A stretch of DNA of 64,000 nt, taken from Lachnospiraceae bacterium (GTDB lineage: Bacteria > Bacillota > Clostridia > Lachnospirales > Lachnospiraceae). Below, piece after piece: positions 1 to 7,185 of this stretch; within the stretch, counting starts at the first letter, position 1; each line of letters begins with the position of its first letter. Under the pieces are notes generated by a model. It made no database searches. It was not told the origin of the DNA and was given only the letters and a program-made list of their open reading frames with translations. The stretch is from positions 1 to 64,000 of the forward strand of contig JAFXQX010000017.1 of assembly GCA_017526745.1 (NCBI GenBank), written 5' to 3'. The position numbers and the translations under genes were made by a program.

Positions 1-150
1 ACACCGACACCGACGCCGACGCCAACGAAGACGCCTACGCCGACGCCAACGAAGACACCGACGCCGACGCCAACGAAGACACCGACGCCGACGCCTACAC
101 CTACACCTACGAAGACACCGACACCCACACCTACGCCGACCCCTACGCAG
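1..150 (+). repeat. Short tandem repeat encoding TPTPTPTK units
   Basis: About six imperfect copies of a 24-bp unit built from ACN CCN codons with an ACG AAG (Thr-Lys) at the end of each early unit. Codons vary at third positions (acaccg, acgccg, acgcct, acgcca), so the repeat is kept at protein level as well as DNA level. It begins at or before the window edge, so full copy number is unknown. Confidence 0.85.
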
Positions 151-378
151 GCTCCGCCGAAAGGGACCGGAACCGGCGCGACCATTAATATCTCCAAGGG
201 AAGCGGCTCCGAAACGGTCAGCAATCAGCTGAAGGCAGCGGGCGTCATATCAAGTGCTTCCGAGTTCAATGCATACCTGTGTGCTCACGGTTATGACAGA
301 AAGATAAACACGGGAGCCCACACCATCCCCGCCGGGGCTGATTTTGAACAGATCGCAAAGATACTGACCGGAAGATGA
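1..378 (+). CDS. C-terminal part of an MltG-like (YceG N-terminal-domain) protein, 5' truncated
   Basis: The gene enters the window already open and ends with TGA at 376-378. The first ~50 visible residues are almost only Thr-Pro with a Lys every eighth residue (TPTPTPTK units), a low-complexity extracellular-type linker. The last ~65 residues (from ATINISKGSGSE to ILTGR) look like the LysM-like domain that precedes the catalytic domain of endolytic transglycosylase MltG: 'I.I..G....V...L...GVI.S...F..YL...G....I..G...I..G..FEQIAKIL'. No MltG catalytic domain follows, so this is a stand-alone domain joined to a repeat linker, a layout that I recall in Lachnospiraceae. The N-terminus, probably with a membrane anchor, lies outside. 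A peptidoglycan-associated role is inferred only. Confidence 0.7.
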   Translation, partial: TPTPTPTPTKTPTPTPTKTPTPTPTKTPTPTPTPTPTKTPTPTPTPTPTQAPPKGTGTGATINISKGSGSETVSNQLKAAGVISSASEFNAYLCAHGYDRKINTGAHTIPAGADFEQIAKILTGR

Positions 379-405
379 ACGGGACCGTTCGCATAGCATA
401 TTATC

Positions 406-1341
406 ATGACATTTGACGACTATATCAAACATTACACCGATACGAAGAGCATGCTCTTGTTTCTGGCTCTTGCCCTTGCTTTTTCGGTCATCTGCGTATT
501 CTATATCCTGATGGTGGTGAGCATATCCGCCAGATTTGTGGACAGGAGCGAGCGTAAGCAGTTTTATTATGAGAAGGCGCATAACACCATCCAGCGTTTT
601 TACGAGATGGTTTTTGCGGGTGCTTCGATACTCTCGTTCCTGGCTATCTACTATATCATCGACAGGTTTGTGCCCGATTCCTCTCTATTTCGCAAATTCT
701 GGGACAACTGGAAGGATTTTCTGCTTCTGTTCCTTATCCTTCTGTCGATAGTCGTAAACAACATAATCGACAGACTCCTCATCCCGTTAAAAAAGGTGAC
801 AAAAAACGACCGGGGCAGCGTAAGGCTTCTCGGCATGGTGTATGTCCTGCTCATTTTCGCATATATCAAGTTCATTTACGAGAATGACAATTACGACGGA
901 TTTATCATGTACTTCCTCGGACTGATGATCGGACGTTTCGTATATTTTGATGTTTCGTTCCGTGAGAGCATCCAGACGTTCATCGAGGCCATGAAGAACT
1001 TCCCGATCCTGATACTGGGACTGGCATATACCGCCTTCATGGCATATACCGGGTTCGGCTCGGGCTATCTTCTTATAGGAAACGGTGTTCTCGTGTCAAC
1101 ATTCATCGCACACCTGTATATGATAGTGGCGATATTCATAATCCATCACAGTCATTTTATGTACATCTTTGCGCGAAAGCCGAAGGCGCCGCACGTAAAG
1201 AGGGCAGAACATGTGCGGAGGGATTACGATGATGAGCCCGAATATGAAGATCTGGGATATGCCGAGCCTAAATATGAGGATCCCGTATATGATGAGAAAG
1301 AATACGATGATCTCGAGTATTTCGATCCGGACGAATACTGA
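406..1341 (+). CDS. Polytopic membrane protein with acidic, tyrosine-rich C-terminal tail
   Basis: 311 residues, not recognised as a named family. Around six or seven hydrophobic segments can be seen (about residues 16-42, 68-88, 104-124, 141-158, 166-182, 199-216 and 222-250). The last ~45 residues are hydrophilic and dominated by Tyr, Asp, Glu and Pro in repeats of the type YEDLGYAEPKYEDP. The family and role are unknown; the tail looks disordered and, if cytoplasmic, could be a docking or modification site. The start at 406 has no good Shine-Dalgarno; Met16 is the next option. It lies 27 bp after the MltG-like gene and may be co-transcribed with it. Confidence 0.75.
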   Translation: MTFDDYIKHYTDTKSMLLFLALALAFSVICVFYILMVVSISARFVDRSERKQFYYEKAHNTIQRFYEMVFAGASILSFLAIYYIIDRFVPDSSLFRKFWDNWKDFLLLFLILLSIVVNNIIDRLLIPLKKVTKNDRGSVRLLGMVYVLLIFAYIKFIYENDNYDGFIMYFLGLMIGRFVYFDVSFRESIQTFIEAMKNFPILILGLAYTAFMAYTGFGSGYLLIGNGVLVSTFIAHLYMIVAIFIIHHSHFMYIFARKPKAPHVKRAEHVRRDYDDEPEYEDLGYAEPKYEDPVYDEKEYDDLEYFDPDEY

Positions 1342-1580
1342 CCTTTTCAGATCCCGAAGATTTGTGAAAAAAATCTGGACCATTTTCGGACCCCGGTACG
1401 TCATATATAGTAAAAGGGATAAAAATATGAAAAATATCCCGCAAAGAGTCACATAGATCAGAAAATGTAATTTTTTATCAAAAAAGTGTTGCATTTACCC
1501 GGGATATGTGACATAATGTGTTTAACCGAAGGAATATGTATTTTTTGCGCAAAGAATGCATTTATAACAGGAGGTCAGTT
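1342..1580 (+). other. Intergenic region before the CAP-domain gene
   Basis: 239 bp without a credible gene. It holds a small hairpin with GGGATA/TATCCC arms (1416-1421 and 1435-1440) that lacks a U-run, an AT-rich stretch, and the promoter at 1489-1517. Confidence 0.6.
1489..1517 (+). promoter_or_regulatory. SigA-type promoter of the CAP-domain gene
   Basis: TTGCAT (1489-1494), 17-bp spacer, CATAAT (1512-1517). It lies about 65 bp upstream of the start codon at 1581. Confidence 0.7.
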
Positions 1581-2153
1581 ATGAAGAACAAGAGATTGAT
1601 AGCCGTTTTAGCAGCAGCAGGTGTGCTGGTTGTCGGAGTGGTTGCATATTTCGGCCTCAAGGGCGGAAATAACATCGGACTTCTTGAAGAAGACGCTTTC
1701 CGTGCAGTTTCGGACATCCAGAATGAGAAGGTTTCATACCTTGATTCTGAGGCAGTTGCACTTTCAGAGTCGTCAGAGAATGATGCCGGACTTCGTGCGA
1801 TCGCAATGGAAGCAAGCGCACTTGTCAATGAAGAGAGAACACAGGCCGGACTTGACGAGCTTGAATGGGATCAGAACCTTGAGACTGTTTCACACGTAAG
1901 GGCTAAGGAGTGCTCACAGAGCTTCTCGCATACCCGTCCCAGCGGCAAGCAGTGGTACACGGTCAACAGTAAGATACAGGGCGGTGAGAACCTTGCATTC
2001 GGATTTGATACAGCAGATGATGCTGTTGATGCTTGGATGAACAGCCCTACACACAGAGACAACATCCTTTATGATGAGTTCGAGAAGGTTGCCATCTCGA
2101 TCTATCAGGATGATGACGGAACATGCTATTGGGCACAGGAATACGGCTATTGA
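1581..2153 (+). CDS. Secreted/anchored CAP-domain (SCP/PR-1 family) protein
   Basis: 190 residues. The start at 1581 is chosen because a perfect AGGAGGT precedes it; an in-frame upstream start (1518) lacks such a site and would overlap the promoter. Residues 1-30 form a signal peptide or anchor (KNKRL then a run of Ala/Val/Gly/Leu). The CAP domain fills about residues 75-190, with the cavity residues in their usual settings: SHTRPSG (His), GGENLAFG (Glu) and SPTHRDNIL (His), ending CYWAQEYGY. The family is extracellular and stable; bacterial members (YkwD-like) have been tied to sporulation, surface or wall functions, but no enzyme activity is established in general. Own promoter upstream, terminator downstream: a single-gene unit. 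Confidence 0.9.
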   Translation: MKNKRLIAVLAAAGVLVVGVVAYFGLKGGNNIGLLEEDAFRAVSDIQNEKVSYLDSEAVALSESSENDAGLRAIAMEASALVNEERTQAGLDELEWDQNLETVSHVRAKECSQSFSHTRPSGKQWYTVNSKIQGGENLAFGFDTADDAVDAWMNSPTHRDNILYDEFEKVAISIYQDDDGTCYWAQEYGY

Positions 2154-2173
2154 TCATATGATATAAGACCTTA

Positions 2174-2205
2174 CGGGGAGACGCGAAAGCGCCTCCCTTT
2201 TTTTG
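2174..2205 (+). terminator. Rho-independent terminator after the CAP-domain gene
   Basis: GGGGAGACGC - GAAA - GCGCCTCCC with one internal mismatch, a GAAA tetraloop and eight T residues. Confidence 0.85.
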
Positions 2206-2263
2206 TGCACGAAGCAGGGTATGATTAAATAACACCAAAAAACACAAAAACTACAATATATTG

Positions 2264-2292
2264 TTGCAACCGCTGCTGAAAGTCTCTATAAT
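2264..2292 (+). promoter_or_regulatory. SigA-type promoter of the deacetylase gene
   Basis: TTGCAA (2264-2269), 17-bp spacer, perfect TATAAT (2287-2292), 27 bp before the start codon. It is likely to drive the deacetylase, bactofilin and perhaps pyrH onward. Confidence 0.8.
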
Positions 2293-2318
2293 ATCAAATA
2301 TATGGGGGAAAGAGGGGT

Positions 2319-3248
2319 ATGCGTGTACAAAGGTTGAAGCGCCTGCTTTTGTTCGGTCCTTACATAGTCTTTCTCGTCGTACTTGCGCTCGTTATCGTTT
2401 TGTCTGTATTTGTTGTTTTGCAGAACAGAAGGATCGGCGCACTGGAAGAAGAGATCGGTCATCTTACGATGAACCAGAACAGCCTTATTGAGAAGGTGAG
2501 TTCGGTTGACTCATCGGTTGATGAGCTGAAGAGTGCGGTCACAGCGATCAGCAATGAGCTGTCACTGGTCGATATCAGTGCTTATGACCGGCAGGACAAA
2601 GGATCTGCCAGAACAGCCTGGCCGAAGAAGGTATATCTCACGTTTGACGACGGACCGTCGCCGAATACTTCAAAAATACTGGACATACTTGACGAATATG
2701 ATGTCAGGGCAAGCTTTTTTGTAGTCGGTACCGAGAATCCCGAGTACCGGAAACTCTACAAAAGGATCGTCGATGAAGGACATACGCTTTGCATGCATTC
2801 GTATTCACACAAGTATAATGAGATCTACTCGTCCGTCGATGCCTTTACAAAAGATCTCGACAGGATAGAGGATCTGCTTTACAGGGAGACCGGAACAAAA
2901 CCGGTATATTACCGTTTTCCGGGAGGATCCAGCAACAGCGTGTCACGTATCCCGATGTCGGAGTTCATAGAAGTGCTCGATGACCGCGGGATCACGTATT
3001 ATGACTGGAATGTCGTGGCGGGAGATGCCACCAATCCGATGCTTCCGGCCGAGAAGATCATAGAGAACTCACTCTGCGATCTGAACGAATACGAGGAAGC
3101 CATGATATTGTTTCATGATCTGTCCAACAAGACCAGTACGGTAGAGGCTCTGCCCTCCATCATTGAAGCGATACAGGAGAAGGACATTCCGATAGTACCT
3201 ATTGACGAAGATTCTATCTTGATTCAACACTATACAAATTCAAATTGA
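2319..3248 (+). CDS. Membrane-anchored NodB-domain polysaccharide deacetylase
   Basis: 309 residues (carbohydrate esterase family 4). One N-terminal membrane segment (about 9-35), then a coiled-coil-like stalk with heptad spacing (about 36-85), then the NodB domain (about 103-300). Motifs seen: TFDDGP (catalytic Asp and metal Asp), HSYSH (metal His pair, H-x3-H), RFPGG and a late ILFHD (catalytic His). All key residues are present, so it should be an active, metal-dependent deacetylase acting outside the cell, on peptidoglycan N-acetyl sugars or another polymer. A purine-rich site (GGGGGAAAGAGGGG) precedes the ATG. The bactofilin gene follows 14 bp later, which hints that the enzyme is positioned by that scaffold. 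Confidence 0.92.
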   Translation: MRVQRLKRLLLFGPYIVFLVVLALVIVLSVFVVLQNRRIGALEEEIGHLTMNQNSLIEKVSSVDSSVDELKSAVTAISNELSLVDISAYDRQDKGSARTAWPKKVYLTFDDGPSPNTSKILDILDEYDVRASFFVVGTENPEYRKLYKRIVDEGHTLCMHSYSHKYNEIYSSVDAFTKDLDRIEDLLYRETGTKPVYYRFPGGSSNSVSRIPMSEFIEVLDDRGITYYDWNVVAGDATNPMLPAEKIIENSLCDLNEYEEAMILFHDLSNKTSTVEALPSIIEAIQEKDIPIVPIDEDSILIQHYTNSN

Positions 3249-3262
3249 ATGGAGGAACCAAA

Positions 3263-4294
3263 ATGAGCTTTTTCAAGGATTTTAAGGATGATCTGTCACA
3301 GGCGGTCAATGAACTGATGCCTGAAGAGGGTGGTGCTGCCACGGCACCGCAGATGGTTGATACCATTTCAGAGCCCTCCACACCCATCGGTCAGGATGAT
3401 CTTGCCGAGCTTATAAAAGGGCTCGACGAAGAGACTGCATCACCGGCTGAGCCTATGTTTGAGAAGGCACCCGAACCTGCTCCCGCAGTACAGTCGACTG
3501 CCGTTCCCGTACCCGAGGCTGCTCCGGTAAGCGCACCCGAACCTGCCGCAGCTCCTGCTGCCGAGGCTGCACCTGCACCTGCGCCCGCGCCCGCACCTGC
3601 TGTTGAGCCTGCGCCCGAGCCTGTAGAGATCCCCGTATATACGGAAGAGGCAAAGAGTGAGCCCGAGAAGGTCATCGAGCCTGTGTTCTCTCAGGAGCCG
3701 ATCAAAAACGAAGTACCGAATCAGGTAACTGAACCCATATTCTCTCAGGAGCCTGTTAAGACCGAGGTTCCCAATCAGGTGACAGAGCCTATATTCTCCG
3801 AGAATACCGAAGCACCCGCTCCGATCAATACGATCGCTGAGGGCGCAAATGAAACCGGTGTGATCCCCAACGGAATGACCATTGTCGGTGATATCACAAC
3901 AAACGGATCCCTTGACATCATGGGTACTGTAAAGGGTAATGTTACTGTTGCCGGCAAGCTCAATATAACAGGTAACATCGAAGGCGATTCCAAGGCCGAT
4001 GAAGTGTTCGCGGACGGCGCAAGGATCATCGGTGAGGTTACGTCAAACGGTTCGATCAAGGTCGGACAGAGCTCTGTCATCAAGGGTAATATGTGCGCAA
4101 CATCTGCTGTCCTTGCCGGTGCGGTTAAGGGCGATATAGACGTGAAAGGCCCCGTTGTTCTTGATTCTACTGCCATCATCATGGGCAACATCAAGAGTAA
4201 GTCCATCCAGATCAACAACGGTGCTGCGATCGAAGGTCTGTGCTCACAGTGCTATGCCGAGGTCAGCCCTTCAAGCTTCTTTACGGAAGGCTGA
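3263..4294 (+). CDS. Bactofilin with long Pro/Ala/Glu-rich N-terminal region
   Basis: 343 residues. The ATG at 3263 follows GGAGG by 7 bp; a TTG at 3245 in frame is less likely. Residues ~1-200 are low complexity (PAPAPAPA-type runs and an 18-residue repeat, EPIFSQEP.K.EVPNQVT). The last ~130 residues are a bactofilin domain (DUF583): a right-handed beta-helix with regular short repeats such as GDITTNGSLDIMG and GNVTVAGKLNITGN. Bactofilins polymerise without nucleotide into membrane-linked filaments that position wall enzymes. The N-terminal tail is much longer than usual and is probably disordered. Sits between a deacetylase and pyrH. Confidence 0.92.
   Translation: MSFFKDFKDDLSQAVNELMPEEGGAATAPQMVDTISEPSTPIGQDDLAELIKGLDEETASPAEPMFEKAPEPAPAVQSTAVPVPEAAPVSAPEPAAAPAAEAAPAPAPAPAPAVEPAPEPVEIPVYTEEAKSEPEKVIEPVFSQEPIKNEVPNQVTEPIFSQEPVKTEVPNQVTEPIFSENTEAPAPINTIAEGANETGVIPNGMTIVGDITTNGSLDIMGTVKGNVTVAGKLNITGNIEGDSKADEVFADGARIIGEVTSNGSIKVGQSSVIKGNMCATSAVLAGAVKGDIDVKGPVVLDSTAIIMGNIKSKSIQINNGAAIEGLCSQCYAEVSPSSFFTEG
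3677..3800 (+). repeat. 54-bp tandem repeat inside the bactofilin gene
   Basis: Two full 54-bp units (3677-3730 and 3731-3784) and a partial third, each coding for EP[VI]FSQEP[IV]K[NT]EVPNQVT. Confidence 0.85.
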
Positions 4295-4299
4295 ATGAT

Positions 4300-4995
4300 A
4301 TGAAAAGAGTACTGCTCAAACTGTCGGGTGAGGCGCTTGCGGGCGAGAAGAAGACCGGATTTGACGAAGATACGGTCCGTATGGTCGCATTGCAGGTTGC
4401 CGAGCTTGTTAAGAGCGGCATCCAGATCGGTATCGTGATCGGAGGCGGCAATTTCTGGAGGGGACGCTCGAGCGAGCGCATAGACAGGACCAAGGCTGAC
4501 CAGATCGGAATGCTCGCAACGGTCATGAACTGTATATACGTTTCCGAGATCTTCAGATCCGAAGGAATGAAGACGGCGATCCTTACACCGTTTGAGGTCG
4601 GGACTTTTACGAAGCCGTTTTCCAAGGACCGCGCCAACAAATATTTCGATAAGGGCATGGTCGTGTTCTTCGCAGGCGGAACGGGACATCCGTATTTTTC
4701 GACGGATACCGGCGTTGTCCTCAGGGCGGTCGAGGTAGAGGCAGAAGCGATACTTCTCGCCAAGGCGGTCGACGGAGTGTATGACAGTGATCCTGCCAGG
4801 AATCCGGATGCAAAGCGTTACGACGTTATATCGATAGAAGATGTCGTTGCCAATAAGCTTCAGGTGGTCGATCTTACAGCCTCCATCCTTGCGATGGAAA
4901 ATCATATGCCCATGTATATCTTCTCCCTTGGTGAGAAGAACAGTATAGTAAACACCGTAAAGGGTGATTTTAACGGAACGCGTGTAACTGTTTAA
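4300..4995 (+). CDS. pyrH: UMP kinase
   Basis: 231 residues, usual length for PyrH. Catalyses UMP + ATP to UDP + ADP, needed for all pyrimidine nucleotides and UDP-sugars. Amino-acid-kinase fold motifs: KRVLLKLSGEAL at the N-terminus, GIVIGGGNFWRG (nucleotide/phosphate loop), FFAGGTGHPYFSTDT and AVDGVYDSDP near the C-terminal half. The start at 4300 is the family start; the open frame upstream runs back into the bactofilin gene. It begins 5 bp after the bactofilin stop, with a modest GGAAGG ribosome site. The pyrH-frr pair is conserved across bacteria. Confidence 0.97.
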   Translation: MKRVLLKLSGEALAGEKKTGFDEDTVRMVALQVAELVKSGIQIGIVIGGGNFWRGRSSERIDRTKADQIGMLATVMNCIYVSEIFRSEGMKTAILTPFEVGTFTKPFSKDRANKYFDKGMVVFFAGGTGHPYFSTDTGVVLRAVEVEAEAILLAKAVDGVYDSDPARNPDAKRYDVISIEDVVANKLQVVDLTASILAMENHMPMYIFSLGEKNSIVNTVKGDFNGTRVTV

Positions 4996-5022
4996 TGAAA
5001 GCGATAAGGAGCGAACATCATT

Positions 5023-5577
5023 ATGAGTGAAAAGGTTAAAGAGATCTCCGATAAGATGCAAAAGACCATAGATCATCTTCAGGGAGAGTACGCTGCCGTA
5101 CGTGCGGGCCGTGCCAATCCTCATGTTCTCGACAAGATCCGTGTGGATTACTACGGAACCCCCACTCCCATCCAGCAGGTCGGAAACATTTCCGTGCCCG
5201 ATGCCAGAGTGATCCAGATCCAGCCCTGGGAGAAGAATATATTAAAGGACATCGAGAAGGCCATCCAGGCATCCGATGTCGGTATCAATCCGACTAATGA
5301 CGGTAACTGTATCAGACTGGTATTTCCCGAACTTTCGGAGGAGAGACGTAAGGATCTTGTCAAGGAAGTCAAGAAGAAAGGCGAGGATGCAAAGGTTGCG
5401 GTAAGAAACATCCGCCGCGACGGAAACGACGCATTCAAGAAAATGGCCAAGAACGAGGATATCTCAGAGGATGAGATCAAGGATCTTGAGGATGAGCTTC
5501 AGAAGGCAACCGATAAGTTCATCAAGGAGATCGACTCCATGATCGACGAGAAATCCAAGGAGATCATGACTGTATGA
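5023..5577 (+). CDS. frr: Ribosome recycling factor
   Basis: 184 residues, standard size. With EF-G it splits the post-termination ribosome. Hallmarks: GEYAAVRAGRANPHVLDKI.VDYYGTPTP in the first third, then QIQPWEK, GINPTNDGNCIRLVFPELSEERR, and a charged three-helix-bundle C-terminus. Start at 5023 follows AAGGAG. It is 27 bp downstream of pyrH and 63 bp upstream of uppS, in the usual order. Confidence 0.97.
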   Translation: MSEKVKEISDKMQKTIDHLQGEYAAVRAGRANPHVLDKIRVDYYGTPTPIQQVGNISVPDARVIQIQPWEKNILKDIEKAIQASDVGINPTNDGNCIRLVFPELSEERRKDLVKEVKKKGEDAKVAVRNIRRDGNDAFKKMAKNEDISEDEIKDLEDELQKATDKFIKEIDSMIDEKSKEIMTV

Positions 5578-5640
5578 CACGATCTTCGATCGCATCAGCC
5601 CTAGTGGCGCCTGAACGGAGTAAATCAAAAGAATAAACAA

Positions 5641-6339
5641 ATGTCAATTCCAAATCATGTAGCAATAATACTGGACGGCAACGGACGATGGGCCAAGGCA
5701 AAGGGCATGCCGAGAAACTACGGACATGTTCAGGGAGCCAAGAACGTTGAGGTCATATGTGAAGAAGCATATAAGATGGGTATCAATTATCTCACCGTAT
5801 ATGCTTTTTCAACGGAGAACTGGTCAAGACCCGATGATGAGGTTGACCAGCTGATGAAGCTGCTTCGCAATTACATGAAGACGTGTCAGAAAACAGCAGC
5901 AAAAAACAATATGTGCGTCAGGGTCATCGGAGACAAGACTCGTTTGGCCGATGATATTCAGGAAGCCATAGCTGCGCTTGAAGAAGCTTCAAAGGATAAT
6001 ACGGGGCTTCATTTTCAGGTTGCAATCAACTATGGCAGCCGTGACGAGATCGTCCGTGCAGTCAATCATATAACCGAGGATATTTCAAAGGGACTCATAA
6101 AGGGTCCTGTTACAGCGCAGCTTTTGGACGAATATCTCGATACGAAAGGTATTCCGGAACCGGATCTTCTGATCCGAACGAGCGGCGAGCAGAGACTGTC
6201 CAATTTCCTGCTATGGCAGCTTGCGTATTCCGAATTCTATTTCACCGACGTACACTGGCCTGATTTTTCCAAGGAAGAACTGGAAAAGGCCTGTGAAGCA
6301 TATGCGAAGCGGGACAGACGCTTCGGGAATCACAGTTAA
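5641..6339 (+). CDS. uppS: Undecaprenyl diphosphate synthase (cis-prenyltransferase)
   Basis: 232 residues. Condenses isopentenyl diphosphate units onto farnesyl diphosphate to give the C55 lipid carrier for wall polymers. Motifs: HVAIILDGNGRWAK (catalytic Asp12), YAFSTENWSRP, AINYGSRDEI and LIRTSGEQRLSNFLLWQ with YFTDVHWPDF. The ATG at 5641 is the family start, and an in-frame stop at 5602 leaves no other ATG, GTG or TTG upstream. The ribosome site is poor: the only GGAG sits over 20 bp upstream, so translation may be weak or coupled to frr. Confidence 0.97.
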   Translation: MSIPNHVAIILDGNGRWAKAKGMPRNYGHVQGAKNVEVICEEAYKMGINYLTVYAFSTENWSRPDDEVDQLMKLLRNYMKTCQKTAAKNNMCVRVIGDKTRLADDIQEAIAALEEASKDNTGLHFQVAINYGSRDEIVRAVNHITEDISKGLIKGPVTAQLLDEYLDTKGIPEPDLLIRTSGEQRLSNFLLWQLAYSEFYFTDVHWPDFSKEELEKACEAYAKRDRRFGNHS

Positions 6340-6348
6340 GGAGGAGAG

Positions 6349-7185
6349 ATGTTCCGGACAAGGCTGATAAGCGGGATAATAATAGCCGTTTCGATAGCGG
6401 TGTTCACTTATTTCGGAGGGATATGGCTGCTTGCGCTCCTGATGCTCGCTTCGGTACGCGGGATGTTTGAACTGTACCGCGCAACGGGAGTTCTTGCGGA
6501 GGGAAAAAGGATCGACCTTATCACGGGTATCGCATACTTTTTCTGTATCGCATATTTTGCAGCTCTTTATATAACCGGTCAGGCCATGTTCACCGTCGTA
6601 TCCGCCACGGTCTTCTTCCTGCTGGTTCTTCTTGCCGCATATGTGTTCACTTTTCCGAAGTACGATGCAAAACAGATCGCATTTACATTCTTCGGTTTTT
6701 TCTATGTCGGGGTGATGATCAGTTTTTATTATCTGACCAGGAGCACAGAGCATGGTATATTTATCGTCTGGCTTATCCTTGCGGGTTCTTGGCTGTGTGA
6801 TGTCTTCGCATATCTGACAGGAATGACACTCGGACGTCATAAGCTTGCCCCGGTACTTTCTCCCAAGAAATCGATAGAAGGTTCTGTGGGCGGGATAGTT
6901 CTTCCCGCATTGATCGCTCTTGCCTACGGATATATCATCAGCAGATATTATGATCCGGGTTATCCGGTGGCACCGGTCTTTGCCATCCTTACGGCAGCAG
7001 GCGCAGCGGCATCCCAGATCGGTGATCTGTCCGCAAGTGCGGTAAAACGCAACTTCGGGATCAAGGATTACGGTGAACTGATCCCGGGACACGGCGGCGT
7101 TCTTGACCGTTTTGACAGTCTGATATTTACGGCGCCCATAATCTATTTCATAGCCGTTCTTTTGATCGGAGGAAGCATAAAGTGA
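6349..7185 (+). CDS. cdsA: Phosphatidate cytidylyltransferase (CDP-diacylglycerol synthase)
   Basis: 278 residues, integral membrane with about eight hydrophobic segments. Makes CDP-diacylglycerol from phosphatidic acid and CTP, the branch point for anionic phospholipids. The C-terminal signature is clear: GDLSASAVKRN.GIKDYGELIPGHGG.LDRFDSL. Strong AAGGAGG ribosome site before ATG 6349. Nine bp after uppS, and its TGA overlaps the GTG start of dxr. Confidence 0.95.
   Translation: MFRTRLISGIIIAVSIAVFTYFGGIWLLALLMLASVRGMFELYRATGVLAEGKRIDLITGIAYFFCIAYFAALYITGQAMFTVVSATVFFLLVLLAAYVFTFPKYDAKQIAFTFFGFFYVGVMISFYYLTRSTEHGIFIVWLILAGSWLCDVFAYLTGMTLGRHKLAPVLSPKKSIEGSVGGIVLPALIALAYGYIISRYYDPGYPVAPVFAILTAAGAAASQIGDLSASAVKRNFGIKDYGELIPGHGGVLDRFDSLIFTAPIIYFIAVLLIGGSIK

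Noticed and set aside
1-150. Regular repeats that might suggest a CRISPR array
   Set aside because: Units are contiguous, in frame, and encode Thr-Pro-Lys; there are no spacers and no cas genes.
4252-5124. Long minus-strand open frame opposite pyrH
   Set aside because: It is a shadow of pyrH and the frr start; the pyrH product is unmistakable and the shadow shows no domain.
6211-7092. 293-codon minus-strand frame opposite uppS/cdsA
   Set aside because: It overlaps two certain genes and has a composition typical of antisense frames (rich in Cys, His, Arg).
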